Shown: positions 55,350 through 63,942 of the stretch, one piece after another
Layout: each line of letters opens with the position of its first letter
Position numbering within the stretch: the stretch's first letter is position 1
Origin: Rhodospirillales bacterium
Lineage (GTDB): Bacteria > Pseudomonadota > Alphaproteobacteria > Rhodospirillales > Casp-alpha2
Length of the DNA stretch: 64,000 nucleotides
Direction of reading: 5' to 3'
Assembly (NCBI GenBank): GCA_017640505.1
Contig: JAEPQO010000001.1
Span: 62,001 to 126,000, forward strand
Notes under the pieces: model-generated
Databases searched by the model: none
Seen by the model: the letters and a program-made list of their open reading frames with translations, nothing else
What the model was told of the DNA's origin: nothing
Made by a program: the position numbers and the translations under genes

Positions 55350-55367
55350 CAGGCCTCCATTGGCCTG
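55350..55367 (-). promoter_or_regulatory. ANTAR-type hairpin P1 (hexaloop AATGGA)
   Basis: Minus-strand CAGGCC, loop AATGGA, GGCCTG forms a perfect 6-bp stem with a six-base loop carrying A at 1 and G at 4. With P2 it forms the two-hairpin site known to bind ANTAR proteins such as NasR and NasT. Linker to P2 is 17 nt. Confidence 0.85.
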
Positions 55368-55403
55368 TTGCAGTGCACAATAACAGACGCGTCCATGCGC
55401 GCA

Positions 55404-55425
55404 AGCATTTTGTTTATTAAATGCT
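55404..55425. repeat. 7-8-7 inverted repeat upstream of the nrtA leader
   Basis: AGCATTT, eight bases, AAATGCT lies in an AT-rich stretch ahead of the leader, where the nrtA promoter and activator sites should be. It could be a regulator site; nothing identifies the protein. Confidence 0.4.
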
Positions 55426-55426
55426 C

Positions 55427-55456
55427 AAAAAAATTTTCTGATTAAAAAACAATCAG
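55427..55456 (-). terminator. Weak intrinsic terminator after nasS
   Basis: Minus-strand CTGATT, seven bases, AATCAG forms a 6-bp stem 8 nt past the nasS stop, followed after AAAA by T7. It may separate the regulatory nasTS transcript from the nrt operon. Confidence 0.5.
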
Positions 55457-55464
55457 TGTTGAGG

Positions 55465-56700
55465 CTATTTGCCCCGATTCTCGGCAATATAGGCGTCCAG
55501 AAGGTCCGGATCGAACGACCGGCCGTCGAAGAAACCATCGGGACCGAGGCGAATCCGCCCCTGCGCGGCCGGCATATCGGTCGCATGGTCCAGCGCGCCT
55601 TCGACCTTCAGGCTTGCACTGGGAATCCCGATATCGGTGCCCGTCAGCGCCTTGCGATAGATGTCGGGACGGTAAATCTCGCGCACCAGCGCCGCCGCCT
55701 CTGCGCTATGCTCGAACATGCTCCAACGGACCATCTGCGCATAGAACCAGAGGGCATGACTAATCCACGGGAAGGTCGCCGCCCGGTCCCGGAACAGCAG
55801 GAAGTCATCGATCACGTGGTCTGCGCCGCTCTGGATCAGCGGCATCCGCCCGCTTAATCCCCGGAGAAGACGCGCGGGCGGTTGGTCGAGATACGCGGGG
55901 CCTGCAATCAATTCGGCGAGCTGTTCGTCGTTCGCGGAGGAGCCGCACCAGTCCGACGCCCGGGCCAGCGCCCGGATCAGGCGCGCCAGTGCATCAGGGT
56001 TGCCGTCCGCCCATGCGGCGCTGACCCCCAGCACTTTCTCCGGCGAACAGCGCCAGATCGAGGACTTGGTGGTGGCGATGACCCCGGCCCCCGTCTCGAC
56101 GGCGAGCGCGTTCCACGGTTCGCCGACACAGAAGCCGTCGAGCTGCCCCGATTTCAGCGCATCCGCCATGAACGGCGGCGGCACGACGATGAACTCGGCG
56201 TCCACGTCGGGCTGGATACCCGACGCCGCCAGCCAGTACCGGAGTTCCAGGTTGTGGCTCGAGAAACGGTGCACGACACCCAGCATCAACGGTTTCGCAC
56301 CCTTTGCACGCCTAGCCGCGCAGACCCGGGCCAATGCCCGTCCATTGACCGTTGCGTCGCCGGTTTCTTCGGCGCCTTCGCCGAGCATCTCCGCCCACAG
56401 AGAACCGGAAACGGTCACCGCATTGCCGCCCAGGCCCAGCGCCATCGGCGCGATCAGGCGGGTATCCATCGGCCCCGACGAAAGCGCGGCCGCGATCGGC
56501 ATCGGCGCCAGCAGGTGCGCAACGTCGAAATGGCCGACGGCAAGACGGTCGCGGATCGTCGCCCAAGAGGTTTCCCGGTGCAGCCGGAGGTCAATCCCTT
56601 CGGCTTCGCAGAACCCGCGCTCGCGGGCGACGATCAGGATCGATGCATCGACCAGCGGCAGGAACCCCGCATTGATTGATACCGTTTCCGCTGCCGTCAT
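55465..56700 (-). CDS. nasS: NasS, nitrate sensor of the NasS-NasT pair
   Basis: The protein is a NrtA/CmpA-family solute-binding fold without signal peptide, as expected for cytoplasmic NasS: INAGFLPLVDASILIVARERGF, HLLAPMPIAAAL, NLELRYWLAASGIQPD, CVGEPWNAL and SPEKVLGVSAAWA. NasS binds NasT when nitrate is absent and releases it when nitrate is bound. The track uses a TTG at 56706; the ATG at 56700 with GGGGA at 7 nt is preferred (411 residues). It starts just after the nasT stop. Confidence 0.92.
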   Translation of the reverse strand: MTAAETVSINAGFLPLVDASILIVARERGFCEAEGIDLRLHRETSWATIRDRLAVGHFDVAHLLAPMPIAAALSSGPMDTRLIAPMALGLGGNAVTVSGSLWAEMLGEGAEETGDATVNGRALARVCAARRAKGAKPLMLGVVHRFSSHNLELRYWLAASGIQPDVDAEFIVVPPPFMADALKSGQLDGFCVGEPWNALAVETGAGVIATTKSSIWRCSPEKVLGVSAAWADGNPDALARLIRALARASDWCGSSANDEQLAELIAGPAYLDQPPARLLRGLSGRMPLIQSGADHVIDDFLLFRDRAATFPWISHALWFYAQMVRWSMFEHSAEAAALVREIYRPDIYRKALTGTDIGIPSASLKVEGALDHATDMPAAQGRIRLGPDGFFDGRSFDPDLLDAYIAENRGK

Positions 56701-56702
56701 AT

Positions 56703-57293
56703 TCAATCCCCTAACATCCCGACCGACGTGATCAGGCTTTCCGCCACTTCGGCGACCCGCCGGTTCTGGTCCATCGCTGTTTTTCGCAACAGCTTGTAGG
56801 CCTCGTCCTCGCTGAGACCGCGCATCTTCATAAGAATGCCCTTTGCCCTGTCGATCACCTTGCGGTCGGCAAGCTCACCCCGCGTCGCTTCCAGCTCTTC
56901 GCGCAGGCGGTTAACCGCGTTGAAGCGGCTGATCGTCATATCAAGGATCGGCTTCACCCGCTCCTTCTTGAGGCCGTCGACGATGTAAGTGCTGACGCCG
57001 GCATCGACCGCGGCTTCGATCATCGACGTATCCGACTGGTCCACGAACATGGCAATCGGCCGCTGCACCGAGCGCGAAACGGCGAACATGTGCTCAAGCA
57101 TGTCGCGGTTCGGGTTTTCCAGGTCGATGAAGATGACATCCGGTTCGAGCTCGGCGATACGCCGCACCAGGTGATCCATGTCGGAAATCACGGTGACGTG
57201 CTGGTAGCCGGCATCGCGCAGTCCGTCCTCGAGAATGGAGCCGCGGATCGTATCGGTATCGATGACCAGAATGCTGAGATCGCTGGACGTCAT
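56703..57293 (-). CDS. nasT: NasT, ANTAR-domain antiterminator
   Basis: The 196-residue protein has a receiver-like N-domain (ILVIDTDTIRGSILEDGL, Asp57 in FIDLENPN) and a C-terminal ANTAR domain from about residue 125 (ADRKVIDRAKGILMKMRGLSEDEAYKLLRKTAMDQNRRVAEVA). NasT binds hexaloop hairpin pairs in leader RNAs to prevent termination; matching hairpins lie upstream of nrtA. The pair order nasT-nasS is coupled at the stop/start. Confidence 0.94.
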   Translation of the reverse strand: MTSSDLSILVIDTDTIRGSILEDGLRDAGYQHVTVISDMDHLVRRIAELEPDVIFIDLENPNRDMLEHMFAVSRSVQRPIAMFVDQSDTSMIEAAVDAGVSTYIVDGLKKERVKPILDMTISRFNAVNRLREELEATRGELADRKVIDRAKGILMKMRGLSEDEAYKLLRKTAMDQNRRVAEVAESLITSVGMLGD

Positions 57294-57314
57294 GCGCGCA
57301 CACTAGATGGAGAA

Positions 57315-57332
57315 TGCTGCGCTGCACAATAA
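57315..57332 (-). promoter_or_regulatory. TGC-rich element shared with the nrtA leader
   Basis: TGCTGCGCTGCACAATAA (plus strand), 22 nt upstream of nasT, matches 15 of 18 bases with 55366-55383 upstream of nrtA P1 in the same orientation. It probably marks a common regulatory or initiation element of the nitrate genes. Confidence 0.5.
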
Positions 57333-57451
57333 TTTATTTGCGCAGGCACCCGGCCCTGACGTGATGGCGCGGCTTAAGTGCCGGGACGGCGGGGCGGTAA
57401 AACGGCCGTCCGCCCGGATACGCTCGGCAGCGTGATGATTAGACGCTCAAA

Positions 57452-58078
57452 TCACTCGGCAGCCGTGTTTCGGGCAGCATCCGACCCGTCGTTCGAAACC
57501 TGCGGCCATGCACGCGCGGCATTCTCGGCGACGGTCAACAGCTGTTCCCGGGTCGCCCCGGTGCTGGCCTGGATGGACATGCCGTTGGCGATGGTCGCCA
57601 GCAGCATGGCGAGGTCTTCGGGGGTGGTCCCGTCGGGGAGCCGGCCGGCGGCCTGTTCTTCGGCGAACCGCTTGCGGATCTGATCTTCATGGCCGCGGCG
57701 AATACGGATCAATTCCTGGCGCACCGGCTCTGACTCGTCGCTGCAGCTGATCGCGCCCTGGACCGCCAGGCAGCCGACCGGGTGGCCCGGTTCGGTCATC
57801 ATCTCGGCGGCCTTACGCAGTAGGTGTCGCACCACGTCGCGCCCGGTCGGTTCGGCGAGAGCCTCGTCGAAGACGGCATTCTTGACCGAGATGTACCGGT
57901 CGAGGGCCTTTCGGAACAGCTCTTCCTTGTTGCCGAACGTGGCGTAGAGGCTCGGACGGTTAATCCCCATCGCTTCTGTTAATACAGCGAGCGATGCACC
58001 CTCGTAGCCGTGACGCCAGAAAACGTCGAGTGCTTTATCCAGCGCTTCCTCTTCACAGAAACCGCGAGGTCGTGCCAT
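57452..58078 (-). CDS. TetR-family regulator, probable repressor of the RND pump
   Basis: The 208-residue protein starts MARPRGFCEEEALDKALDVFWRHGY, followed by the helix-turn-helix LAVLTEAMGINRPSLYATFGNKEELF. The ligand domain contains CLAVQGAISCSDESEPVR. It is divergent from an RND adaptor-pump pair and two similar palindromes lie between, so autoregulated repression of the pump is likely. The inducer is unknown. Confidence 0.9.
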   Translation of the reverse strand: MARPRGFCEEEALDKALDVFWRHGYEGASLAVLTEAMGINRPSLYATFGNKEELFRKALDRYISVKNAVFDEALAEPTGRDVVRHLLRKAAEMMTEPGHPVGCLAVQGAISCSDESEPVRQELIRIRRGHEDQIRKRFAEEQAAGRLPDGTTPEDLAMLLATIANGMSIQASTGATREQLLTVAENAARAWPQVSNDGSDAARNTAAE

Positions 58079-58101
58079 TGGATGACTTCCCTATTGTTTT
58101 A

Positions 58102-58113
58102 TACCTTACGGTA
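58102..58113. promoter_or_regulatory. TetR operator half-site pair 1
   Basis: TACCTTACGGTA is a near palindrome resembling the second site (58155) in ten of twelve positions. It lies 24 nt upstream of the tetR start, placed to repress tetR itself. Confidence 0.6.
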
Positions 58114-58154
58114 AAATATAAACTTGACTCATCAATTGTCCAGCCCTAGTTATG

Positions 58155-58166
58155 TACCGAACGGTA
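58155..58166. promoter_or_regulatory. TetR operator 2
   Basis: TACCGAACGGTA is a perfect 5-2-5 palindrome 22 nt before the RND adaptor start. A TTGACT at 58124 could be the -35 of the pump promoter, with this operator covering its start region. Confidence 0.65.
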
Positions 58167-58187
58167 TATAACATTGGGTTTAATTCC

Positions 58188-59408
58188 ATGACAGCGAATA
58201 TTCATCTTTCGGTGCGCAAGCCCCGGATCTTCCTGTGGTCGGCCGGCGTTCTCGTCGCCGCCGGAATCGCGGCGGGCGTGGCGGTCACGTCCACGGACGG
58301 CGACGCGGCCGGCCCCGCCCCGCAAGGCGCGCCGCCCGCGGTACCTGTTTCGGTCGCCACCGTGGAGGCCACAAAAACGATCCGCTGGCATGAATTTTCC
58401 GGCCGTCTCGAAGCGGTTGAGCGGGTCGAAATCCGCTCGCGCGTCGCCGGCCAGATTCAGGACGTGCTGTTCCGCGAAGGCTCTTTGGTTGAACAAGGCG
58501 ATCTGCTGGTGACCATCGACCCGGCACCGTTTGAGGCCGAGGTTGCCCGCGCCGAGGCCGCCGTGGCGTCGGCCCGTGCACAGCTCAAGTTCACCAAGGT
58601 CGAGCACGAGCGCGCCCAGAAGCTCGCCGGGACCGGGGCCATGCCGGTCCGCGAGATGGACCGCCGCGACAATGACTACCGCGAGGCGCAGGCCGCGTTG
58701 CGCGCCCAGCAGGCATTGCTCAGGGTCGCCAGGCTCAACCTTGGCTACACGGAAATCCGCGCACCGATCTCGGGCCGGGTGGGCAAGGCGCTGATCACCG
58801 TCGGAAACCTGGTGCCCGCGGGCGCCGGCGCGCCGGCGCTGACGACGCTGGTTTCCGTCGATCCGATCTATGCTGCCTTCGACGCAGACGAAAAAGTCGT
58901 CATGCAGCAGCTGCACGAACTTCGGAAAAGCGGCAGCAACCTGGATGTCAGCCGTATACCGGTGGAGATGGAAGGCGCTGCTGCCGACGAGCCCGTCATC
59001 CACGGCCAGGTTCAGTTCGTCGACAATGCCGTCGACGCGGCCAGCGGCACGGTTCGTGTACGCGCCCAGTTCCCGAACCCGGACGGCTTCCTGATGCCCG
59101 GACAGTTCGCGCGCCTCAGGATGGGTCAGGCGTCGCCGCAGCCGTTGCTTTTGATTTCCGAACGCGCCATCGGCACCGACCTCGACAAGAAATTCGTCAT
59201 GGTCGTCGGTGAGGGCGACAAGGCGGAATACCGCGAAGTCACGCTGGGTGCCGTCGCCGACGGTCTGCGTATCGTCACGAGCGGACTCAATGCCGGTGAC
59301 AGGGTCATCGTCAGCGGTCTGCAGCGGGTCCGCCCGGGGGCCCAGGTTAAGCCGGAAGCGGTTTCCATGCGCCCGGCGAATGCGGCCGAGATCGCTGAAA
59401 ACCAGTAA
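58188..59408 (+). CDS. RND efflux periplasmic adaptor (AcrA/MexA family)
   Basis: The ATG at 58188 (MTANIHLSVRKPRIF) gives 406 residues; the track start at 58152 lies in the operator. A short N-terminal membrane anchor is followed by a barrel-sandwich half (GRLEAVERVEIRSRVAGQIQDVLFREGSLVEQGDLLVTIDP), a coiled-coil hairpin, and LGYTEIRAPISGRVG. No lipobox Cys follows the anchor. It bridges the pump to an outer membrane channel that is not encoded here. Confidence 0.93.
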   Translation: MTANIHLSVRKPRIFLWSAGVLVAAGIAAGVAVTSTDGDAAGPAPQGAPPAVPVSVATVEATKTIRWHEFSGRLEAVERVEIRSRVAGQIQDVLFREGSLVEQGDLLVTIDPAPFEAEVARAEAAVASARAQLKFTKVEHERAQKLAGTGAMPVREMDRRDNDYREAQAALRAQQALLRVARLNLGYTEIRAPISGRVGKALITVGNLVPAGAGAPALTTLVSVDPIYAAFDADEKVVMQQLHELRKSGSNLDVSRIPVEMEGAAADEPVIHGQVQFVDNAVDAASGTVRVRAQFPNPDGFLMPGQFARLRMGQASPQPLLLISERAIGTDLDKKFVMVVGEGDKAEYREVTLGAVADGLRIVTSGLNAGDRVIVSGLQRVRPGAQVKPEAVSMRPANAAEIAENQ

Positions 59409-59436
59409 TTCAACCTTCTGAACACGGGAGCGTTCC

Positions 59437-62400
59437 GTGAACATCTCGAAGTTTTTCATCGACCGTCCGGTCTTTGCCGGCGTGCTGTCGATCATGATTT
59501 TTGCCGCCGGGTTGCTGTCGCTCCGGATCCTGCCGATCTCGGAATACCCGAACGTGGTGCCGCCGACGGTCGTCGTTCACGCGCAGTACCCGGGCGCCAA
59601 TCCGAAGGTCATCGCCGCGACCGTGGCGACGCCGCTTGAAGAAGCCGTCAACGGCGTCGAGGACATGCTCTACATGTCCAGCCAGGCGACCACCGACGGC
59701 AACCTGTCACTGACGGTGACATTCAAGCTCGGCACGGACCCCGACCGCGCGCAACAACTTGTTCAGAACCGGGTCACGCAGGCAGAACCGCGTTTGCCCG
59801 AAGAAGTGCGCCGCCTCGGCGTGACGACGATCAAGAGCTCGCCCGACCTGACGATGGTCGTGCACCTGCTGTCGCCGAATGACCGCTACGACATGACGTA
59901 CCTGCGCAATTACGCGGTGCTGAACATCAAGGACCGGCTGGCGCGCCTTGAAGGTGTGGGACAGGTACGCCTGTTCGGTTCCGGCGATTACGCCATGCGT
60001 ATCTGGCTTGATCCGCAGAAGGTCGCCGAGCGTGGCCTTTCCGCCGGTGATGTGGTCACCGCGATCCGCGAACAGAACATCCAGGCCGCCGCCGGTGTCG
60101 TCGGTGCCTCGCCGGGGCTGCCGGGCGTTGACCTGCAGCTGCCGATCAACGCGCAGGGCCGGCTGGAAAGCGCCGAGCAGTTCGGGGACATCATCGTCAA
60201 ATCCGATTCCGGCGGCGCGGTCACGCGTCTTCGCGACCTCGGACGGATCGAAATGGGAGCCGCCGAATATGCACTGCGCTCGCTCCTGGACGGCAAGGAC
60301 GCCGTCGCGATCCCGATCTCGCAGTCCCCGGGCTCCAATGCGATCCAGATATCCAACGACGTCCGCGCGACGATGGAGGAACTCAAGGGCTACATGCCCG
60401 AGGGCGTGACCTACGAAATCGTCTACGATCCGACGCAGTTCGTGCGCGCCTCCATCGAGTCCGTGGTACACACCCTGCTGGAAGCGGTCGCCCTCGTCGT
60501 CCTGGTGGTGATCCTGTTCCTGCAGACGTGGCGGGCTTCGATCATTCCGTTGCTGGCGGTGCCGGTCTCCATTGTCGGCACGTTCGCGGCGATGCATCTG
60601 CTGGGCGTGTCGATCAACGCGCTGTCGCTGTTCGGCCTCGTGCTGGCGATCGGCATCGTCGTCGACGACGCGATCGTGGTCGTCGAGAACGTCGAACGGA
60701 ACATCGAGGAAGGTCTCATTCCGCGCGAGGCGACCTACCGGGCGATGCGTGAAGTGTCGGGCCCGATCATCGCCATCGCGCTGGTGCTGGTGGCGGTGTT
60801 CGTGCCGCTGGCGTTCATCAGCGGGCTTTCGGGGCAGTTCTACGAGCAGTTCGCGCTGACCATCGCGATCTCGACGGTGATCTCTGCGGTCAACTCGCTG
60901 ACGCTGTCGCCGGCGCTGGCGGCGCTTTTGCTGAAGGGACACGATGCGCCCAAGGACTGGCTGACGCGGCTCATGGACCGGCTCTTCGGCTGGCTGTTCC
61001 GCGGCTTCAATTTCGCGTTTGGCGGCGGCGCCCGCGCCTACGGTGGCGGCATCCGCCGCGTGCTGTCGCACAAGGCGATCATGATGGGCATGTACCTCGC
61101 ACTACTGGGCGTGGCGTATGGCCTGTTCCAGTCCGTGCCGGGCGGATTCGTGCCGCAGCAGGATAAACAATACCTGATCGGCTTCGCCCAGCTGCCGGAC
61201 GGCGCAACGCTGGACCGCACCGAAGAGGTGGTCCGCGAGATGAGCAAGATCACGCTGGCCGATCCGGGCGTCGAACACGCCGTGGCGTTCCCGGGCCTGT
61301 CGATCAGCGGTTTTTCCAACAGCTCGAGCGCCGGTATCGTGTTCGCGCCGCTGAGGTCGTTCGATGAACGCACCGACCCGTCATTAAGCGCCGGCGCCAT
61401 CGCCGGGCGGCTGAACGCCAAGTTCCAGAGCATCAAGGACGCCTACGTGGTGGTCTTCCCGCCGCCGCCGATCCTCGGCATCGGCACCACGGGCGGCTTC
61501 AAGCTGCAGATCGAGGATCGCGCCTCGCACGGGTACCAGGCGCTCAACCAGGCGGTGCAGGGCTTCCTCGCCAAGGCCAACGCCGCGCCCGAACTCGCCA
61601 ACCTGTTCACCGGGTTTCAGGTCAATGTGCCGCAACTCTATGCCGACATCGACCGCACCAAGGCGCAGCAGCTGGGGGTCTCGGTCTCCGACGTGTTCGA
61701 TACGCTGCAGATTTATCTGGGCAGCCTCTACGTCAACGACTTCAACCGCTTCGGGCGCACGTACTCGGTCCGGGTTCAGGCCGACGCCGAATTCCGCGCG
61801 CGCGCCGAGGATATCGGCCGTCTCAAGGTCCGCTCCCAGTCGGGTGAAATGATCCCGCTGTCTGTGCTGCTCAACGTCAAACACGACGTCGGGCCGGAGC
61901 GCGCCATGCGTTACAACGGCTTCCTCGCCGCCGACGTCAGCGGCGCACCGGCGCCCGGATTCTCATCGGGCGAGGCGCAGGCCGCGGTCGAACGGGTTGC
62001 CGCCGAGACGCTGCCGAACGGGTTCGCGTTCGAGTGGACGGACCTGACGTACCAGCAGATTCTTGCGGGCGACTCGACGCTGATCGTATTCCCGCTGGCG
62101 ATCCTGCTGGTGTTCCTGGTCCTGGCCGCGCAGTACGAGAGTCTGACACTGCCGCTGGCGATCATCATGATCGTACCGATGAGCCTGCTGGCCGCGTTGC
62201 TGGGCATCTATCTGACCGGTGGCGACAACAACATCTTCACGCAGATCGGGCTGGTCGTGCTGGTCGGATTGTCGGCGAAGAACGCGATCCTGATCGTGGA
62301 GTTCGCGCGCGATCTGGAATTCGCCGGGTACACACCCTACGACGCCGCGGTCGAGGCCTCGAAGCTCCGCCTCCGGCCGATCCTGATGACGTCGATGGCG

Positions 62401-62637
62401 TTCATCATGGGCGTCGTACCGCTGGTGCTGGCGAGCGGCGCCGGCGCTGAGATGCGTCACGCCATGGGTGTGGCCGTGTTCTCGGGCATGATCGGCGTGA
62501 CCGCGTTCGGCATTTTCCTGACACCGGTGTTCTACGTGCTGGCGCGTGCGCTTGCCGGGAACCGGCCGCTCAGAAACACCGGCAGCGATGCAGGCGAGCT
62601 GCTGGCCGAAAACCGCGCACCGGTGCCGGGCGAGTAA
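59437..62637 (+). CDS. RND multidrug efflux pump (AcrB/HAE1 family)
   Basis: The 1066-residue inner membrane pump has 12 expected helices and two large periplasmic loops. Motifs include FFIDRPVFAGVLSIMIFAAG at the start, the proton-relay GIVVDDAIVVVENVER in helix 4, and GLSAKNAILIVEFARDLE in helix 10. The start is a GTG at 59437 with GGGAG at 6 nt. No TolC-type outer membrane gene follows; a terminator ends the operon. Confidence 0.95.
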   Translation: MNISKFFIDRPVFAGVLSIMIFAAGLLSLRILPISEYPNVVPPTVVVHAQYPGANPKVIAATVATPLEEAVNGVEDMLYMSSQATTDGNLSLTVTFKLGTDPDRAQQLVQNRVTQAEPRLPEEVRRLGVTTIKSSPDLTMVVHLLSPNDRYDMTYLRNYAVLNIKDRLARLEGVGQVRLFGSGDYAMRIWLDPQKVAERGLSAGDVVTAIREQNIQAAAGVVGASPGLPGVDLQLPINAQGRLESAEQFGDIIVKSDSGGAVTRLRDLGRIEMGAAEYALRSLLDGKDAVAIPISQSPGSNAIQISNDVRATMEELKGYMPEGVTYEIVYDPTQFVRASIESVVHTLLEAVALVVLVVILFLQTWRASIIPLLAVPVSIVGTFAAMHLLGVSINALSLFGLVLAIGIVVDDAIVVVENVERNIEEGLIPREATYRAMREVSGPIIAIALVLVAVFVPLAFISGLSGQFYEQFALTIAISTVISAVNSLTLSPALAALLLKGHDAPKDWLTRLMDRLFGWLFRGFNFAFGGGARAYGGGIRRVLSHKAIMMGMYLALLGVAYGLFQSVPGGFVPQQDKQYLIGFAQLPDGATLDRTEEVVREMSKITLADPGVEHAVAFPGLSISGFSNSSSAGIVFAPLRSFDERTDPSLSAGAIAGRLNAKFQSIKDAYVVVFPPPPILGIGTTGGFKLQIEDRASHGYQALNQAVQGFLAKANAAPELANLFTGFQVNVPQLYADIDRTKAQQLGVSVSDVFDTLQIYLGSLYVNDFNRFGRTYSVRVQADAEFRARAEDIGRLKVRSQSGEMIPLSVLLNVKHDVGPERAMRYNGFLAADVSGAPAPGFSSGEAQAAVERVAAETLPNGFAFEWTDLTYQQILAGDSTLIVFPLAILLVFLVLAAQYESLTLPLAIIMIVPMSLLAALLGIYLTGGDNNIFTQIGLVVLVGLSAKNAILIVEFARDLEFAGYTPYDAAVEASKLRLRPILMTSMAFIMGVVPLVLASGAGAEMRHAMGVAVFSGMIGVTAFGIFLTPVFYVLARALAGNRPLRNTGSDAGELLAENRAPVPGE

Positions 62638-62660
62638 TTCCCCCTAGCCGTGCCAAACAG

Positions 62661-62687
62661 AAACCCGGCCTTTAGTGCCGGGTTTTT
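62661..62687 (+). terminator. Intrinsic terminator of the RND operon
   Basis: AAACCCGGC, loop CTTTAGT, GCCGGG then T5 forms a 9-bp stem-loop starting 23 nt after the pump stop codon. Confidence 0.9.
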
Positions 62688-62922
62688 CGTGGTGGGCGCG
62701 ACAGGGATAGGCGGCAAAACGGGAGAGCTCCTTGTTGCCCTCACAAATCATGCCGTAATGCTGCTAAGCTGGCGTTCTCGTCCATACCGCAATCGAAGAG
62801 TTGATGGCTGTTTCCGCAATCGCCTCAATAATAATATTTCTCCAGTGAGGTTCGGAAGTGCGCTTGCGGTGTAAGAGGAGAAACTCGAAAATCTTCTCCA
62901 TCTACGGCGGACTCATAGGTTC

Positions 62923-63942
62923 ATGAAAAAATATGCTATCGCCCTTTTAGTGTTGGTTTTGGCCGGGTGGGTTGGCGAGTTCGCCGCACGAAAACACTTC
63001 AGAGCGACGAATGCTCAAGACCCCAGCATTTCGTCATTTATTTATTACGACCAGCCAATCAGTCACGGTAACAACAAGGAATGGACGTTTGTCTATGCAG
63101 ACGGCAAGGGCGTCCGCCTAAAAGCGTACCCAAAAACCAATAATATGGGGTATTTTTCACATCGTCGCTACGCGCCGAAGGACCAGGATTTCAACATTGT
63201 CGTTATTGGTGGCGAACAGACAGCATCGTCCACAGTTACGACGTCTTGGCCAGACTATCTCGAAGACACGCTTGGAGCGGGTTACAAGGTTTATAACATC
63301 GGCTGGCCGGATGCAGGACCATCCAAGTATATCGAATATTGGCATGACGCCGGAGAGACATTCAAACCGGACTTGGTAATTATCAACTATGTCTCGACAG
63401 ATTTTCTGCGTGGCCCGACGGGAATGAGCCCCTTACACCGTTATCGCGGCAGCAAGAAAGTGGCATCGGGATATCTGCCACTCGATGTGGATGGGCACAA
63501 ATTTCAAATGCTTGTCTCGATCATGGAAGGCGCAAACGGCGGCAACATCCCGGAAGGGCGAATTTTCACAGGACTAACTTTGGCGGATCCATACGTCCTG
63601 CCTTCTCGACCGTATGGCGTTTTTGCCGCAAAAATGACTTTGGAAAACACAGACATCTTGAACCAATTTCAGGCTCGGGTCGTTCATGACATGGTCGAGG
63701 GTTCTTTGTCCGTCAACAAATGCATGATCTGCTCCTATGTCACAGGCTGGGGGAAACTGCCGAGTACTCATAATATCCGAAATTTCGATCCAATCACCGG
63801 AATGCCGCAAGCGGATGAAACAAACCTATTAAATTATGGTGAGAAGACGTTCGGTTGGATGGCCCGCAATATCCCGAATATCGTTTTTTTAAAATCGTTT
63901 TCACATGGCCAATACGTTGCACGTACGCAATACACTCTCTGA
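62923..63942 (+). CDS. SGNH-hydrolase-like envelope protein, probably frameshifted near 63898
   Basis: The protein has an N-terminal membrane anchor (MKKYAIALLVLVLAGWVGE) and an SGNH-like core: FNIVVIGGEQTASSTV, VYNIGWPDAGPSKYIEYW and KPDLVIINYVSTDFLRG. Family knowledge: such proteins modify cell-surface polysaccharides, but the block I nucleophile here is not canonical (GGEQTASS). The frame ends at 63942, where a conserved C-terminus would be expected; the +1 frame from 63902 stays open to the window end and reads plausibly. DNA here is more AT-rich than the rest of the window. Confidence 0.6.
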   Translation: MKKYAIALLVLVLAGWVGEFAARKHFRATNAQDPSISSFIYYDQPISHGNNKEWTFVYADGKGVRLKAYPKTNNMGYFSHRRYAPKDQDFNIVVIGGEQTASSTVTTSWPDYLEDTLGAGYKVYNIGWPDAGPSKYIEYWHDAGETFKPDLVIINYVSTDFLRGPTGMSPLHRYRGSKKVASGYLPLDVDGHKFQMLVSIMEGANGGNIPEGRIFTGLTLADPYVLPSRPYGVFAAKMTLENTDILNQFQARVVHDMVEGSLSVNKCMICSYVTGWGKLPSTHNIRNFDPITGMPQADETNLLNYGEKTFGWMARNIPNIVFLKSFSHGQYVARTQYTL

